Positions 1-5,474 of a stretch of DNA of 6,385 nt are shown in pieces (the first letter of the stretch is position 1; every line of letters starts with the position of its first letter). The notes beneath the pieces are model-generated. The model ran no database searches and was not told the origin of the DNA. It was given only the letters and a program-made list of their open reading frames with translations. The translations under genes were made by a program, and so were the position numbers. The stretch comes from an uncultured Treponema sp. (GTDB lineage: Bacteria; Spirochaetota; Spirochaetia; Treponematales; Treponemataceae), in the NCBI GenBank assembly GCA_905236315.1, contig CAJOPO010000529.1:1-6385 (forward strand). Direction: 5' to 3'.

Positions 1-70
1 CCTTGATATTCCAAAAGAGTTAGAGCCTTATGTAAGTGATTACAAGGTTAATGTGTTTGAGATAGCATGG

Positions 71-196
71 CTAGAAGACGAAACCGTGCAGAAGTCCGAA
101 CTCACGGGCAAGCCGCTTATAGCCGCATTTTCCTTGCTCATATTTTCCTACGACTTGCAGCTTAAAGTCAATGCCGTACTTCTGATTTTTCCCCAT
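71..196 (-). pseudogene. IS3-family transposase OrfA, N-terminal fragment
   Basis: A minus-strand frame starts with ATG at 196 behind a GGAGG Shine-Dalgarno. It encodes MGKNQKYGIDFKLQVVGKY then EQGKCGYKRLAREFGL. This is the opening of the helix-turn-helix domain of IS150-type OrfA proteins (YSxEFKLxVVxxYxxGxxSYxxLAxxFGV). After about 35 residues the similarity ends. The frame crosses into the Rpn remnant and stops at TAG (73-71), giving a 41-residue product. Only part of the DNA-binding domain is left, and no DDE catalytic orfB is present in the window, so it cannot transpose by itself. The good ribosome-binding site means a small HTH peptide could still be translated, but nothing suggests it is functional. 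Confidence 0.75.
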
Positions 197-238
197 TTTT
201 ACACCTCCGTGGGTGTCCTAATTTATGGGGGAAGTTCA
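92..238 (-). mobile_element. IS3-family (IS150-like) element, 5'-end fragment
   Basis: Read on the minus strand, this segment starts at 238 with TGAACTTCCCCCATAAATTA and continues to AGGACACC. That is the terminal inverted repeat style of IS150-group IS3 elements, which start with TG and carry a C-rich run followed by a GGACACC-type motif. A ribosome-binding site (GGAGG, just upstream of 196) and the start of orfA follow. The element breaks off near 92, about 147 bp from its end; a complete member would be roughly 1.2-1.5 kb. The outer end abuts the C-terminal part of the Rpn remnant and the inner break abuts its central part. This suggests insertion into the Rpn gene followed by a deletion that removed the rest of the IS and the middle of the gene. 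The left boundary is approximate because it is placed where Rpn similarity stops. Confidence 0.7.
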
Positions 239-365
239 AAATGAAATACTCTCTTTGAATAATAAACTCTTCGCAGCAAATCGAATAGAGGACTTACGAC
301 GAGCTTCCTCAGATGAAGCCTACTGTACACAGCTATTAAAAGAGTTCGGCCTCTATCAAGAATAA

Positions 366-599
366 AAATAGAACAAGTGGAGGTGTTACGAAATGTATGC
401 TACTACAAGGAAGTCTCCGCGAGTGAGCGGGCGATGAGCACGAGTCCGTTCCTGCGATGACTGTTCTGCTGATAGTCGCAGGAATTTATTTTTGCTATGG
501 TAATGTGGACAAGGTGATTGATATTGTTTTCGTAGTACATAAGTATATCACTTTTCACATTGCCAGCATACTTTTTGTAATACCACCAACTTTCTTTCC
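366..599. other. Non-coding or decayed stretch, no gene recognised
   Basis: No convincing gene is visible between the Rpn remnant and the repeat array. Short open frames exist on both strands (403-606 minus, 457-657 plus), but they have no recognisable protein pattern and overlap each other. A ribosome-binding-like GGAGGTG at about 379-385 precedes an ATG at 393, but that frame closes after 14 codons. One imperfect hairpin is present: CCTGCGA (451-457) pairs with TCGCAGG (476-482) across an 18-nt loop. It has no T-run and is not a good terminator. Confidence 0.5.
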
Positions 600-770
600 G
601 TGTCACGCCTTAGGCTACGTGTCAAGAATTACGGCAATGCGTGACATCGTGCCTTAGTCTACGCGACTAGTATTACGGCAATGCGTGACATCGTGCCTTA
701 GGCTACGCGATTAGTATTACGGCAATGCAAGACATCATGCCTTAGGCTACGTGACATCTCGCCTTAGGCT
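600..770. repeat. 44-bp degenerate tandem repeat array
   Basis: The core GCCTTAG(G/T)CTACG occurs at 607, 651, 695 and 739, exactly 44 bp apart each time. A shortened copy, GCCTTAGGCT, occurs at 761, a half-step of 22 bp. A second landmark, ATTACGGCAATGC, occurs at 628, 672 and 716 with the same 44-bp period. Copies 2 and 3 are nearly identical; the outer ones are diverged. Each unit contains the odd palindrome GCCT-T-AGGC (broken in the copy at 651) and a CGTGACAT-type block. TGTCACGC (601-608) and GCGTGACA (639-646) also form a perfect 8-bp inverted pair. The period is not a multiple of three, and stop codons are frequent. There are no unique spacers, so this is not CRISPR. It lies directly upstream of the lipoprotein promoter. 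Confidence 0.9.
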
Positions 771-804
771 GTGATTTTTAAATTCCTATAAGGTTTTTAC
801 CATA

Positions 805-833
805 ACTTAAAAACTACTGTTTTTTGCTATACT
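805..833 (+). promoter_or_regulatory. Probable sigma-70-type promoter of the lipoprotein-HDOD operon
   Basis: An extended -10 element, TGCTATACT, has its hexamer TATACT at 828-833 with the TG at 825-826. A weak -35 (ACTTAA/CTTAAA) lies at about 805-811, 16-17 bp upstream. The predicted transcript start is near 840, leaving about 65 nt of untranslated leader before the ATG at 905. The predicted start lies downstream of the in-frame ATG at 824, which supports the 905 start for the lipoprotein. No hairpin or T-run terminator separates this promoter from the two genes. Confidence 0.5.
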
Positions 834-904
834 TCCCCTTTATTTTTTTTATATCCTGTTATATACTAAAAAAAGTGTTGAAAAATGTTTTCTTAGGAGT
901 TTTA

Positions 905-1558
905 ATGAAAAAGAATATTCATTCAAACTTGTTTACGTTTTTTGTTACAGGTTTATTAGTCAGTATGCTATTTTTTTCTTGTGAAACAACAGATAGTGTT
1001 TCTAAAACTACAGAAACACAGCAGACACAAGAGCTAGAAACTGAACAAGTTCCGCAAGAAAATCCCACTCCCACTCCTACAGAAGCAGAAGAAAGTTCTG
1101 ATATAGAAGAAGAACCTACTGTAGATGTGCGAGATTCTGTTTTATATGAACCCGAAGAAGCTATAAAAACAAATAATACTACAGAAAGCCAAAAAAATAT
1201 GAATACCGCTACTCACAAGGCAGGCTTTGAACTCCTAGCTCCCGATTCTCTTCTTTCATATAACAGAAAAGATATACGTGTAGAAGAAAATCAACTTATA
1301 GAATTTGTTTATGCTAATGACCAAAAAAAGACAATTTGCGTGCGTAAAGCCTTTGGTTGCATGGATATAAGCGGGGATTTTACTAATTATTCTGATTCAA
1401 GAAGACTATGGGACTCTGGTTTAAGCATATTTTTAAGAGGCACCAATGGAAATTATAAATGTGCAGCGTGGGAAAGTGGTGACTATTCTTTTTTTGTAGG
1501 CTGTTCAGAAGGATTATCTCAGACTGATATGCTTGCTATTGTAAAGGTAATCAACTAA
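905..1558 (+). CDS. Lipoprotein with acidic linker and DUF4367-like C-terminal domain
   Basis: A 217-residue predicted lipoprotein of unknown function. The ATG at 905 is preferred over an in-frame ATG at 824. It has AGGAG (895-899) five bases upstream, and only this start places a proper signal peptide at the N-terminus: a KK pair, a hydrophobic stretch (residues 9-24) and the lipobox-like LFFSC with Cys26. A Phe at -3 is tolerated in spirochaetal lipoboxes. Residues 27-100 are a low-complexity Thr/Glu/Gln/Pro linker (including PTPTPTE), probably a flexible tether. Residues 106-217 form a compact domain with pattern GFELLAPDSL, IRKA-like VRKAFG, DISGDFTNYSD, FLRGTNG, AAWESGDYSF and a final GLSQTDMLAIVKVI. 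I recall a similar pattern (kGn..A.W..g.YS....GlS..em..iv) from small DUF4367-type domains of Firmicutes. Two cysteines, at 145 and 152, flank a conserved-looking block. The stop lies 14 bp before the HDOD gene, so the two are probably co-transcribed. Ligand or partner is unknown. Confidence 0.85.
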   Translation: MKKNIHSNLFTFFVTGLLVSMLFFSCETTDSVSKTTETQQTQELETEQVPQENPTPTPTEAEESSDIEEEPTVDVRDSVLYEPEEAIKTNNTTESQKNMNTATHKAGFELLAPDSLLSYNRKDIRVEENQLIEFVYANDQKKTICVRKAFGCMDISGDFTNYSDSRRLWDSGLSIFLRGTNGNYKCAAWESGDYSFFVGCSEGLSQTDMLAIVKVIN

Positions 1559-1572
1559 AGAGTGGAGAAAAT

Positions 1573-3051
1573 ATGGCGGATACAAAGGCAATACAAGTAG
1601 ACATCTCTAAAGTTAGAGCAGCGGTACAGTCTAGTATGCCACTGACCATTACAACGTATACCCTTCCGCATGAAATGGAAGAGTATATGGCTAATGTGCT
1701 TAACGCTTTCTTAAAAGAGGCAGGACAAACACAGATGATAGAGCCTCTTTCTTACTGTATGCGCGAACTTGTAAACAATGCCAAAAAAGCCAATACCAAA
1801 AGGGTTTACTTTGAAGAACATAATTTAGATATAAATAATGTTCAAGATTATGAAAACGGAATGAAATCTTTTAAGCAAGATACCATTTCTAATATTCAGT
1901 ATTACTTGCAGCTACAAAAAAATAAGGGGCTTTATGTAAAACTCACCTTGCAGGCAAGCAACGGCAGAATAAAAATAGAAATAAAAAATAATGCAGAGTT
2001 AACTGTCTTTGAGTATTATCGTATTCATGATAAAATTAATAGGGCGCAGCAGTTTGATTCTGTAGAAGAAGGTTTAACCCAAATATTAGATGATTCAGAA
2101 GGTGCGGGGCTTGGTCTTGTTATAATGATTTTAGTTTTGCGAAAGATTGGTCTTACTGATGAAAATTATCAAGTGATAAGCGAAAAAGGCGAAACTATAA
2201 CAAGGCTAATTCTTCCTTTTAGTAAAAAATCTACTAATGATATAAAAACTTTATCCTCTGGCTTTGTTGAATTTATAGATGGTCTCCCCCAGTTTCCAGA
2301 GAACATTACAGAGATTAGCCGTGCCATAAATGACCCAGATAGCACAATGTCTGATATTGCACTTCGCATTTCTAATGACGTTGCCCTTACAGGTGAACTT
2401 TTAAAACTTGTTAATTCTGCAGCGTACTATTTAAGTTCCCCCTGCACTTCCATACCTGATGCCGTTAAGTTTTTAGGCTTACGAGGGGTTAGAAACTTGC
2501 TTTTTTCTTTAGGGGCAACCCAATCTCTTATGGGTGTTAATACTAAAGAAAAAAAAGAACTATGGGAACATTCTAATAGGGTGGCATCTTTTGCCTTTAG
2601 TATAGCGCGTAATTATTGTAAGGCTCCTACAGAACGCTTATATATAGAAGATAGTTATGTATGTGGCTTATTGCATGATATGGGAAAGATTATTTTTGAA
2701 GCCGCTCGTCCAGACATTTTGCAAAAGATAAACAAAATGTGTACAGCGCGTGGTGTTTCAAAAGGTATGTTTGAACAAATGGTTGCAGGAATGAATCATG
2801 GAGAGATTGGTGCCCTTATTGCAGAAAAATGGAACTTTCCACAAATAATTGCAACTACTATTCGCTACCACCATACGCCTTTAGCAGCCCCTAGCGATAT
2901 GCGCCTTTTAGTAAGCATTGTTTATCTTGCAGATTTAATAGACCACTATATAGACGGTAGCGTGTACTTTGAACAATTTGACCCCGATGTTTTAGCTAGA
3001 TTTAATATCGTTAATGAAGAGCAGTTAAACGCCCTTAGCAAGCGTCTATAA
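1573..3051 (+). CDS. HDOD-domain regulator with N-terminal histidine-kinase-like ATPase region
   Basis: A 492-residue cytoplasmic protein with no signal peptide or membrane segment. GGAG at 1564-1567 sits five bases before the ATG. Residues ~20-218 resemble an HATPase_c fold: an N-box-like RELVNNAKKAN (Glu65, Asn69) and a G2-like DDSEGAGLGL (173-182), with a closing strand TRLILPF (210-216). The usual DxGxG (G1) motif is not obvious; the equivalent stretch reads IKNNAELT. Residues ~229-440 are an HDOD domain beginning FVEFIDGLPQFP and continuing ALRISNDVALTGELLKLVNSA, then SIPDAVKFLGLRGVRNLL. HDOD domains often lack the HD catalytic residues. This one retains His333, the GLLHDMGK pair His368-Asp369, NHGEIGA His409, RYHH 433-434 and ADLID Asp454, a pattern close to metal-dependent HD/HD-GYP enzymes. 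The family is linked to signal transduction, often c-di-GMP or motility control. Here a dead or active ATPase sensor could gate an HD output. Phosphodiesterase activity is inference. The gene is co-directional with the upstream lipoprotein. Confidence 0.92.
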   Translation: MADTKAIQVDISKVRAAVQSSMPLTITTYTLPHEMEEYMANVLNAFLKEAGQTQMIEPLSYCMRELVNNAKKANTKRVYFEEHNLDINNVQDYENGMKSFKQDTISNIQYYLQLQKNKGLYVKLTLQASNGRIKIEIKNNAELTVFEYYRIHDKINRAQQFDSVEEGLTQILDDSEGAGLGLVIMILVLRKIGLTDENYQVISEKGETITRLILPFSKKSTNDIKTLSSGFVEFIDGLPQFPENITEISRAINDPDSTMSDIALRISNDVALTGELLKLVNSAAYYLSSPCTSIPDAVKFLGLRGVRNLLFSLGATQSLMGVNTKEKKELWEHSNRVASFAFSIARNYCKAPTERLYIEDSYVCGLLHDMGKIIFEAARPDILQKINKMCTARGVSKGMFEQMVAGMNHGEIGALIAEKWNFPQIIATTIRYHHTPLAAPSDMRLLVSIVYLADLIDHYIDGSVYFEQFDPDVLARFNIVNEEQLNALSKRL

Positions 3052-3073
3052 AAGATACTGTTAAAAAATCTGC

Positions 3074-3880
3074 TTAAAGAGAGTCTACCCATGCTTGCAT
3101 AAGTATTCCAAAAGCAACTCCCACGTTTAAACTAGCCTTTAAGCCCTTCATAGGAATAGAAACCCTACCATAACTTGCACGCTTTAGAGCTTCTGGACTC
3201 ACTCCTAACTCTTCTGAACCTATTATTACAATGCCTTCTTTAGGAAACTTAAACTCTTGAATGGGCGTTCCCCCTGTTTCTAGCACAAAAACAGGAAGCT
3301 CTTTAGGAAGCTCTTCTAGCGAGCATCTAGTCCAGCCTAAAGTGTCTATGCAGCCCATAGCACTTCTTTGTGCCTTGCTCTGCGCGGGGTCTGTGCATAA
3401 GGGTGAAATATATACTTTTTCACAGCCCATAGCTTCTGCCGTCCTAAAGATAGACCCCACATTGAAGGGGGAGCGTATGTCTTCTGCATACACACAGACA
3501 CCCTTGTAAAAATCTCTCTTTTCTATAGTTTGATTAGTATTAGAGTGAGGGGCAATGACTAAATCCCACTCTGCAGGAAAAGTTCCTATAATGGCTAAAA
3601 GTGCATTTCTTGCCAGATTGCATACACGGCGTTCATCAAAAGGAAGCGCATTTAAAGCCTTGCTTAGTTCATTTGCAGTTTGACTATCTAACTTGGGGTC
3701 TTGCAATAAAATCTTTGTTATAGTCTTTGTATATTCACTGCGCGGTAGGGAGGTAAAACTGTATTCTGTACCTTTTTCTGCAATGCCTGCAATGTCGCGT
3801 TCTAGCTCCCCAAACGTGAGAGCTAGTTTTCGCCTTTTTTGCCCTGCAGAAAGCTGATTTAGTTTTTCTGGTGCAATCAC
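3074..3880 (-). CDS. TrmH/SpoU-family RNA 2'-O-methyltransferase
   Basis: A 268-residue protein of the SPOUT superfamily that transfers methyl from S-adenosylmethionine to a ribose 2'-OH in tRNA or rRNA. The three family motifs are complete. Motif 1 is DIRSPFNVGSIFRTAEAMG (134-152; Asn140, Arg146, Glu149). Motif 2 is IVIIGSEELGVSPEAL (217-232; Glu223). Motif 3 is VSIPMKGLKASLNVGVAFG (240-258; Ser250-Leu-Asn252), which forms the deep trefoil knot that binds SAM. The first ~125 residues are Lys/Arg-rich and helical-looking. They do not match the short L30e-like substrate domain I would expect of RlmB, so the target nucleoside cannot be named. Translation begins at GTG (3880) with a modest AGGT upstream that overlaps the TAG stop of the preceding gene; only 8 bp separate the two, indicating one operon and probable translational coupling. 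It ends 22 bp from the convergent HDOD gene, with no clear terminator in between. Confidence 0.92.
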   Translation of the reverse strand: MIAPEKLNQLSAGQKRRKLALTFGELERDIAGIAEKGTEYSFTSLPRSEYTKTITKILLQDPKLDSQTANELSKALNALPFDERRVCNLARNALLAIIGTFPAEWDLVIAPHSNTNQTIEKRDFYKGVCVYAEDIRSPFNVGSIFRTAEAMGCEKVYISPLCTDPAQSKAQRSAMGCIDTLGWTRCSLEELPKELPVFVLETGGTPIQEFKFPKEGIVIIGSEELGVSPEALKRASYGRVSIPMKGLKASLNVGVAFGILMQAWVDSL

Positions 3881-3888
3881 AAATGTAC

Positions 3889-5037
3889 CTAAAATGCTAG
3901 CTTTAGTAAATCAAACAAATCATCGCTTGTCATGCTGCGCTGTAATGATTGCATAAACTCTAAATCTCCTGCATCTTCTGCACAAAGAGCTAACTGCTCT
4001 ATAGTTACGTTTAAATCTTTTAAGCGCGCAGGTAGATTAGAGTGGGCTATGCGTTGCCTTGTGTATTCAACTAGGGCTTGAACTGCCCCTGCTTCATCAG
4101 AATCCACTGGAGCAACGTTTAATATATGAGAAAGGCGAGCAAGTCTATCCTGCCTAAACTTTGCAGCATCTTCTATTATATAGGGCAATAAAATGACAGA
4201 AACTAAAGAGCGACTTATCTTAAAGCGAGCATTTATACACTGAGCAAGCAGTGTACCCGCTCCTATGGAGGAACTAGCAGATGCTAAAGATGCCATGCAC
4301 CCTGCTTGACTAAATAGCACTTCTTGTGGAGTTGTTATAGTAAGTGTGGGTGCCCCTTCTTGAGCATAACCTAAAAGTTCCACAGCCTTTTCTGCAATCA
4401 TATCGCTAAAGAATGTGGCTTTTTGGCTTATGTATGATTCTATGGCAATTAATAACACCTCTATAGACATAGAAGCAGTTTGATTTTCTGTAAGAGAAGT
4501 TGTTGTGTTTGGGTCAAATACTATCATACGAGTTAAGCCTTCTTGCGTCTTTAAAAGGCGCAACTTAGAAGACCTAGCATCTGTTACAGGAATTCTTTGT
4601 GTAAAGACAAAGGTATCTCGCACTGTAGTGGGGGCTACTAAAAGGGGTAACGGAGTGGTTTTAGCTTCTTCTCCATCAACAAAACTGTAAACATCGTTTT
4701 TTTCGTTATAAAGGGAACTTATTGCTCTAGCAAGGTTTATTGCCTTTGCTCCCCCTGCTCCAATAACTCCGTGAATGTGTGCTTCTTTTGCAAGGGTTAG
4801 TGCATTCATTATAGTTTGTGAGTCTGTAACAGCGGGAATATTGTCATATACAAAAAAATCTATATTCCTATCAGAAAGGGAGCGGCTCACCTTTTCTGCA
4901 AGTCCCACTTGCTTTAATACTGGGTCCATAACAAGCATAAACTTAGAACCCCAATTTTTTACATACTGACCTAATCTGCCTGTGGTATAAGAACCTAAAA
5001 CTATATTTGGCTGAATTTTGAAAATAAAATCTGACAC
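3889..5037 (-). CDS. Iron-containing alcohol dehydrogenase homologue lacking metal ligands
   Basis: A 382-residue protein with the length and fold signature of group III Fe-ADHs (glycerol/alcohol/G1P dehydrogenase relatives). An N-terminal Rossmann-like half contains GVIGAGGAKAINLARAI (90-106), corresponding to GGGSxxDxAKAI. It is followed by APTTVRDTFV (135-144) where the family has PTTAGTGSE. The helical half contains SIEVLLIAIESYIS (191-204), corresponding to GxDALxHAIEAYxS, and ISRSLVSVILLPYIIE (274-289), corresponding to xPHGxxxAxLLPxVxx. In this alignment all metal-site positions are replaced: Asp by Glu193, the first His by Ile197, the two upstream His by Thr262 and Gln266, and the PHG His by Arg276. 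The NAD-loop Asp is Asn101. A conventional Fe/Zn-dependent oxidoreductase reaction is therefore unlikely; a structural, regulatory or divergent role is more plausible. The start is GTG at 5037 behind a strong GAGGAG (5049-5044). It heads a two-gene unit with the TrmH-family methyltransferase. Confidence 0.85.
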   Translation of the reverse strand: MSDFIFKIQPNIVLGSYTTGRLGQYVKNWGSKFMLVMDPVLKQVGLAEKVSRSLSDRNIDFFVYDNIPAVTDSQTIMNALTLAKEAHIHGVIGAGGAKAINLARAISSLYNEKNDVYSFVDGEEAKTTPLPLLVAPTTVRDTFVFTQRIPVTDARSSKLRLLKTQEGLTRMIVFDPNTTTSLTENQTASMSIEVLLIAIESYISQKATFFSDMIAEKAVELLGYAQEGAPTLTITTPQEVLFSQAGCMASLASASSSIGAGTLLAQCINARFKISRSLVSVILLPYIIEDAAKFRQDRLARLSHILNVAPVDSDEAGAVQALVEYTRQRIAHSNLPARLKDLNVTIEQLALCAEDAGDLEFMQSLQRSMTSDDLFDLLKLAF

Positions 5038-5052
5038 AAAAAACTCCTCTTG

Positions 5053-5106
5053 AGGTCAGACTGCGACTTTTTAGTCGATATTTAGACCTTTACTGTTATT
5101 AACGGA
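5053..5106 (-). promoter_or_regulatory. Putative promoter -10 block and leader hairpin of the ADH-like/trmH operon
   Basis: On the minus strand TCCGTTAATAACA (5106-5094) differs at one base in 13 from the block that forms the -10 region of the flgM sigma-28 promoter (5502-5490). A TAAA lies 16 bp upstream (5126-5123). The -35 is otherwise poor and the spacing one base long. If used, transcription would start near 5092. The first transcribed bases would fold into a nested hairpin: AGGTC (5089-5085) with GACCT (5057-5053), and inside it CGACT (5077-5073) with AGTCG (5068-5064) closing on a 4-base loop. The GAGGAG ribosome-binding site (5049-5044) follows four bases after the stem. The repeated -10 block and the stem are visible in sequence; promoter activity and a role for the hairpin are inference. 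Confidence 0.35.
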
Positions 5107-5125
5107 TAAGTAAAAGCATTGGTTT

Positions 5126-5160
5126 AAAAAAAAAAGACGGAATCTATAAAATTCCGTCTT
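5126..5160 (-). terminator. Intrinsic terminator of the rsmI-flgM unit
   Basis: Read on the minus strand, AAGACGGAAT (5160-5151) pairs perfectly over 10 bp with ATTCCGTCTT (5143-5134) across a 7-nt loop (5150-5144). A run of T follows immediately (5133-5126, plus two T in the stem). It starts 26 bp after the flgM stop. The opposite strand has no T-run beyond the stem, so it works for the minus strand only and separates rsmI-flgM from the downstream ADH-like gene. Confidence 0.95.
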
Positions 5161-5186
5161 CTCAACCACTACATACCATTGTTCAG

Positions 5187-5474
5187 TTAGATGCCCCAAG
5201 AACTTAATAGTCTATCGGCTGTAGCTGCAATAGTTGCTTCGCTAAAATAATTAGGGTCTTGAATCTTGAGTTTTACCTGCTCAACCAAATCCATTCTAAC
5301 ATCAGGCGTATCTGCCGCTACTTTGTTTAGGTAATAAGTTTCTGCCAATTCTTTGGCTTCGTCAGACACACTGATTTCATCTTGAGCTGCATAAGTGCTT
5401 GCAGTAACATTTGTGCGCTTTGCAGCTGGCACATTGTTAAGGGGATTAACCCCTGAAATCTTGTCTATCATCAT
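5187..5474 (-). CDS. flgM: Anti-sigma-28 factor FlgM
   Basis: A 95-residue FlgM. The family binds sigma-28 (FliA) and holds it inactive until the hook-basal body is finished, when FlgM is exported. The N-terminus MMIDKISGVNPLNN and the block DEISVSDEAKELAE (32-45) are the spirochaete-like version of the FlgM opening (MxIxxIxxxxP ... DxVxLSxxAxE). The C-terminal part, residues 46-95 (YYLNKVAADTPDVRMDLVEQ, then KIQDPNYF, ATADRLLSSWGI), contains the RxxxVxxxKxxI-x-xGxY-type helices that contact sigma-28. The ATG at 5474 is chosen over longer in-frame starts because AGGAAGG (5486-5480) lies 5 bases upstream and the extra 26 residues would not resemble FlgM. The second ATG, at 5471, is also possible. 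The gene overlaps the end of rsmI by 29 bp in another frame, has its own sigma-28-type promoter within rsmI, and is followed by a strong terminator. Confidence 0.94.
   Translation of the reverse strand: MMIDKISGVNPLNNVPAAKRTNVTASTYAAQDEISVSDEAKELAETYYLNKVAADTPDVRMDLVEQVKLKIQDPNYFSEATIAATADRLLSSWGI

Larger units (their letters stand above)
1..365 (+). pseudogene. Rpn-family PD-(D/E)XK nuclease/transposase, disrupted remnant
   Basis: Two separated pieces resemble the Rpn (recombination-promoting nuclease, putative transposase) family. The left piece enters from outside the window in the frame starting at position 2. It reads IPKELEPYVSDYKVNVFEIAWLE in pieces (residues from 2 to about 91), matching the family's central IPxxLExxVSDYKxNxFEIA region. 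The right piece, in the frame starting at 231, runs to the TAA at 363-365. It ends in EDLRRASSDEAY and LLKEFGLYQE, like the usual short-repeat C-terminus of these proteins. The two pieces are in different reading frames. Between them lies foreign DNA (about 92-238) from the 5' end of an IS3-type element on the other strand, and the family's middle section is missing. The gene therefore cannot give an intact product. A readable frame does continue from the left piece through the insert to a stop at 242-244, but after about residue 30 it encodes the antisense of the transposase. The family assignment rests on memory of its motifs. Confidence 0.75.

Noticed and set aside
451..482. Terminator at the CCTGCGA/TCGCAGG hairpin
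   Set aside because: Large loop and no T-run on either side; recorded only as a hairpin.
403..606. Minus-strand 67-residue open frame in the intergenic stretch
   Set aside because: No recognisable motif, starts on GTG inside the repeat array with no good ribosome-binding site, and overlaps a plus-strand frame of equal quality.
457..657. Plus-strand 66-residue hydrophobic open frame
   Set aside because: Runs into the tandem repeat where it stops, no ribosome-binding site and no family likeness.
600..770. CRISPR array
   Set aside because: The 44-bp units are contiguous tandem copies without unique spacers, and no cas gene is near.
779..805. Possible sigma-28 promoter (TAAATTCC-N11-TACCATAA) upstream of the lipoprotein
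   Set aside because: The spacing is right but only 10 of 16 positions match, with the diagnostic CCGA core broken; the extended -10 at 825-833 is the better candidate.
824..904. Upstream ATG at 824 extending the lipoprotein by 27 residues
   Set aside because: It lies at or before the predicted transcript start, lacks a ribosome-binding site and would bury the lipoprotein signal peptide; the ATG at 905 has AGGAG and a correct signal.
2169..2369. Minus-strand 66-residue frame inside the HDOD gene
   Set aside because: Antisense shadow of a well-supported gene with no motif of its own.
3052..3073. Shared terminator between the convergent HDOD and trmH-family genes
   Set aside because: Only a weak AGAT/ATCT pairing near a short A/T run; no stem strong enough to call.
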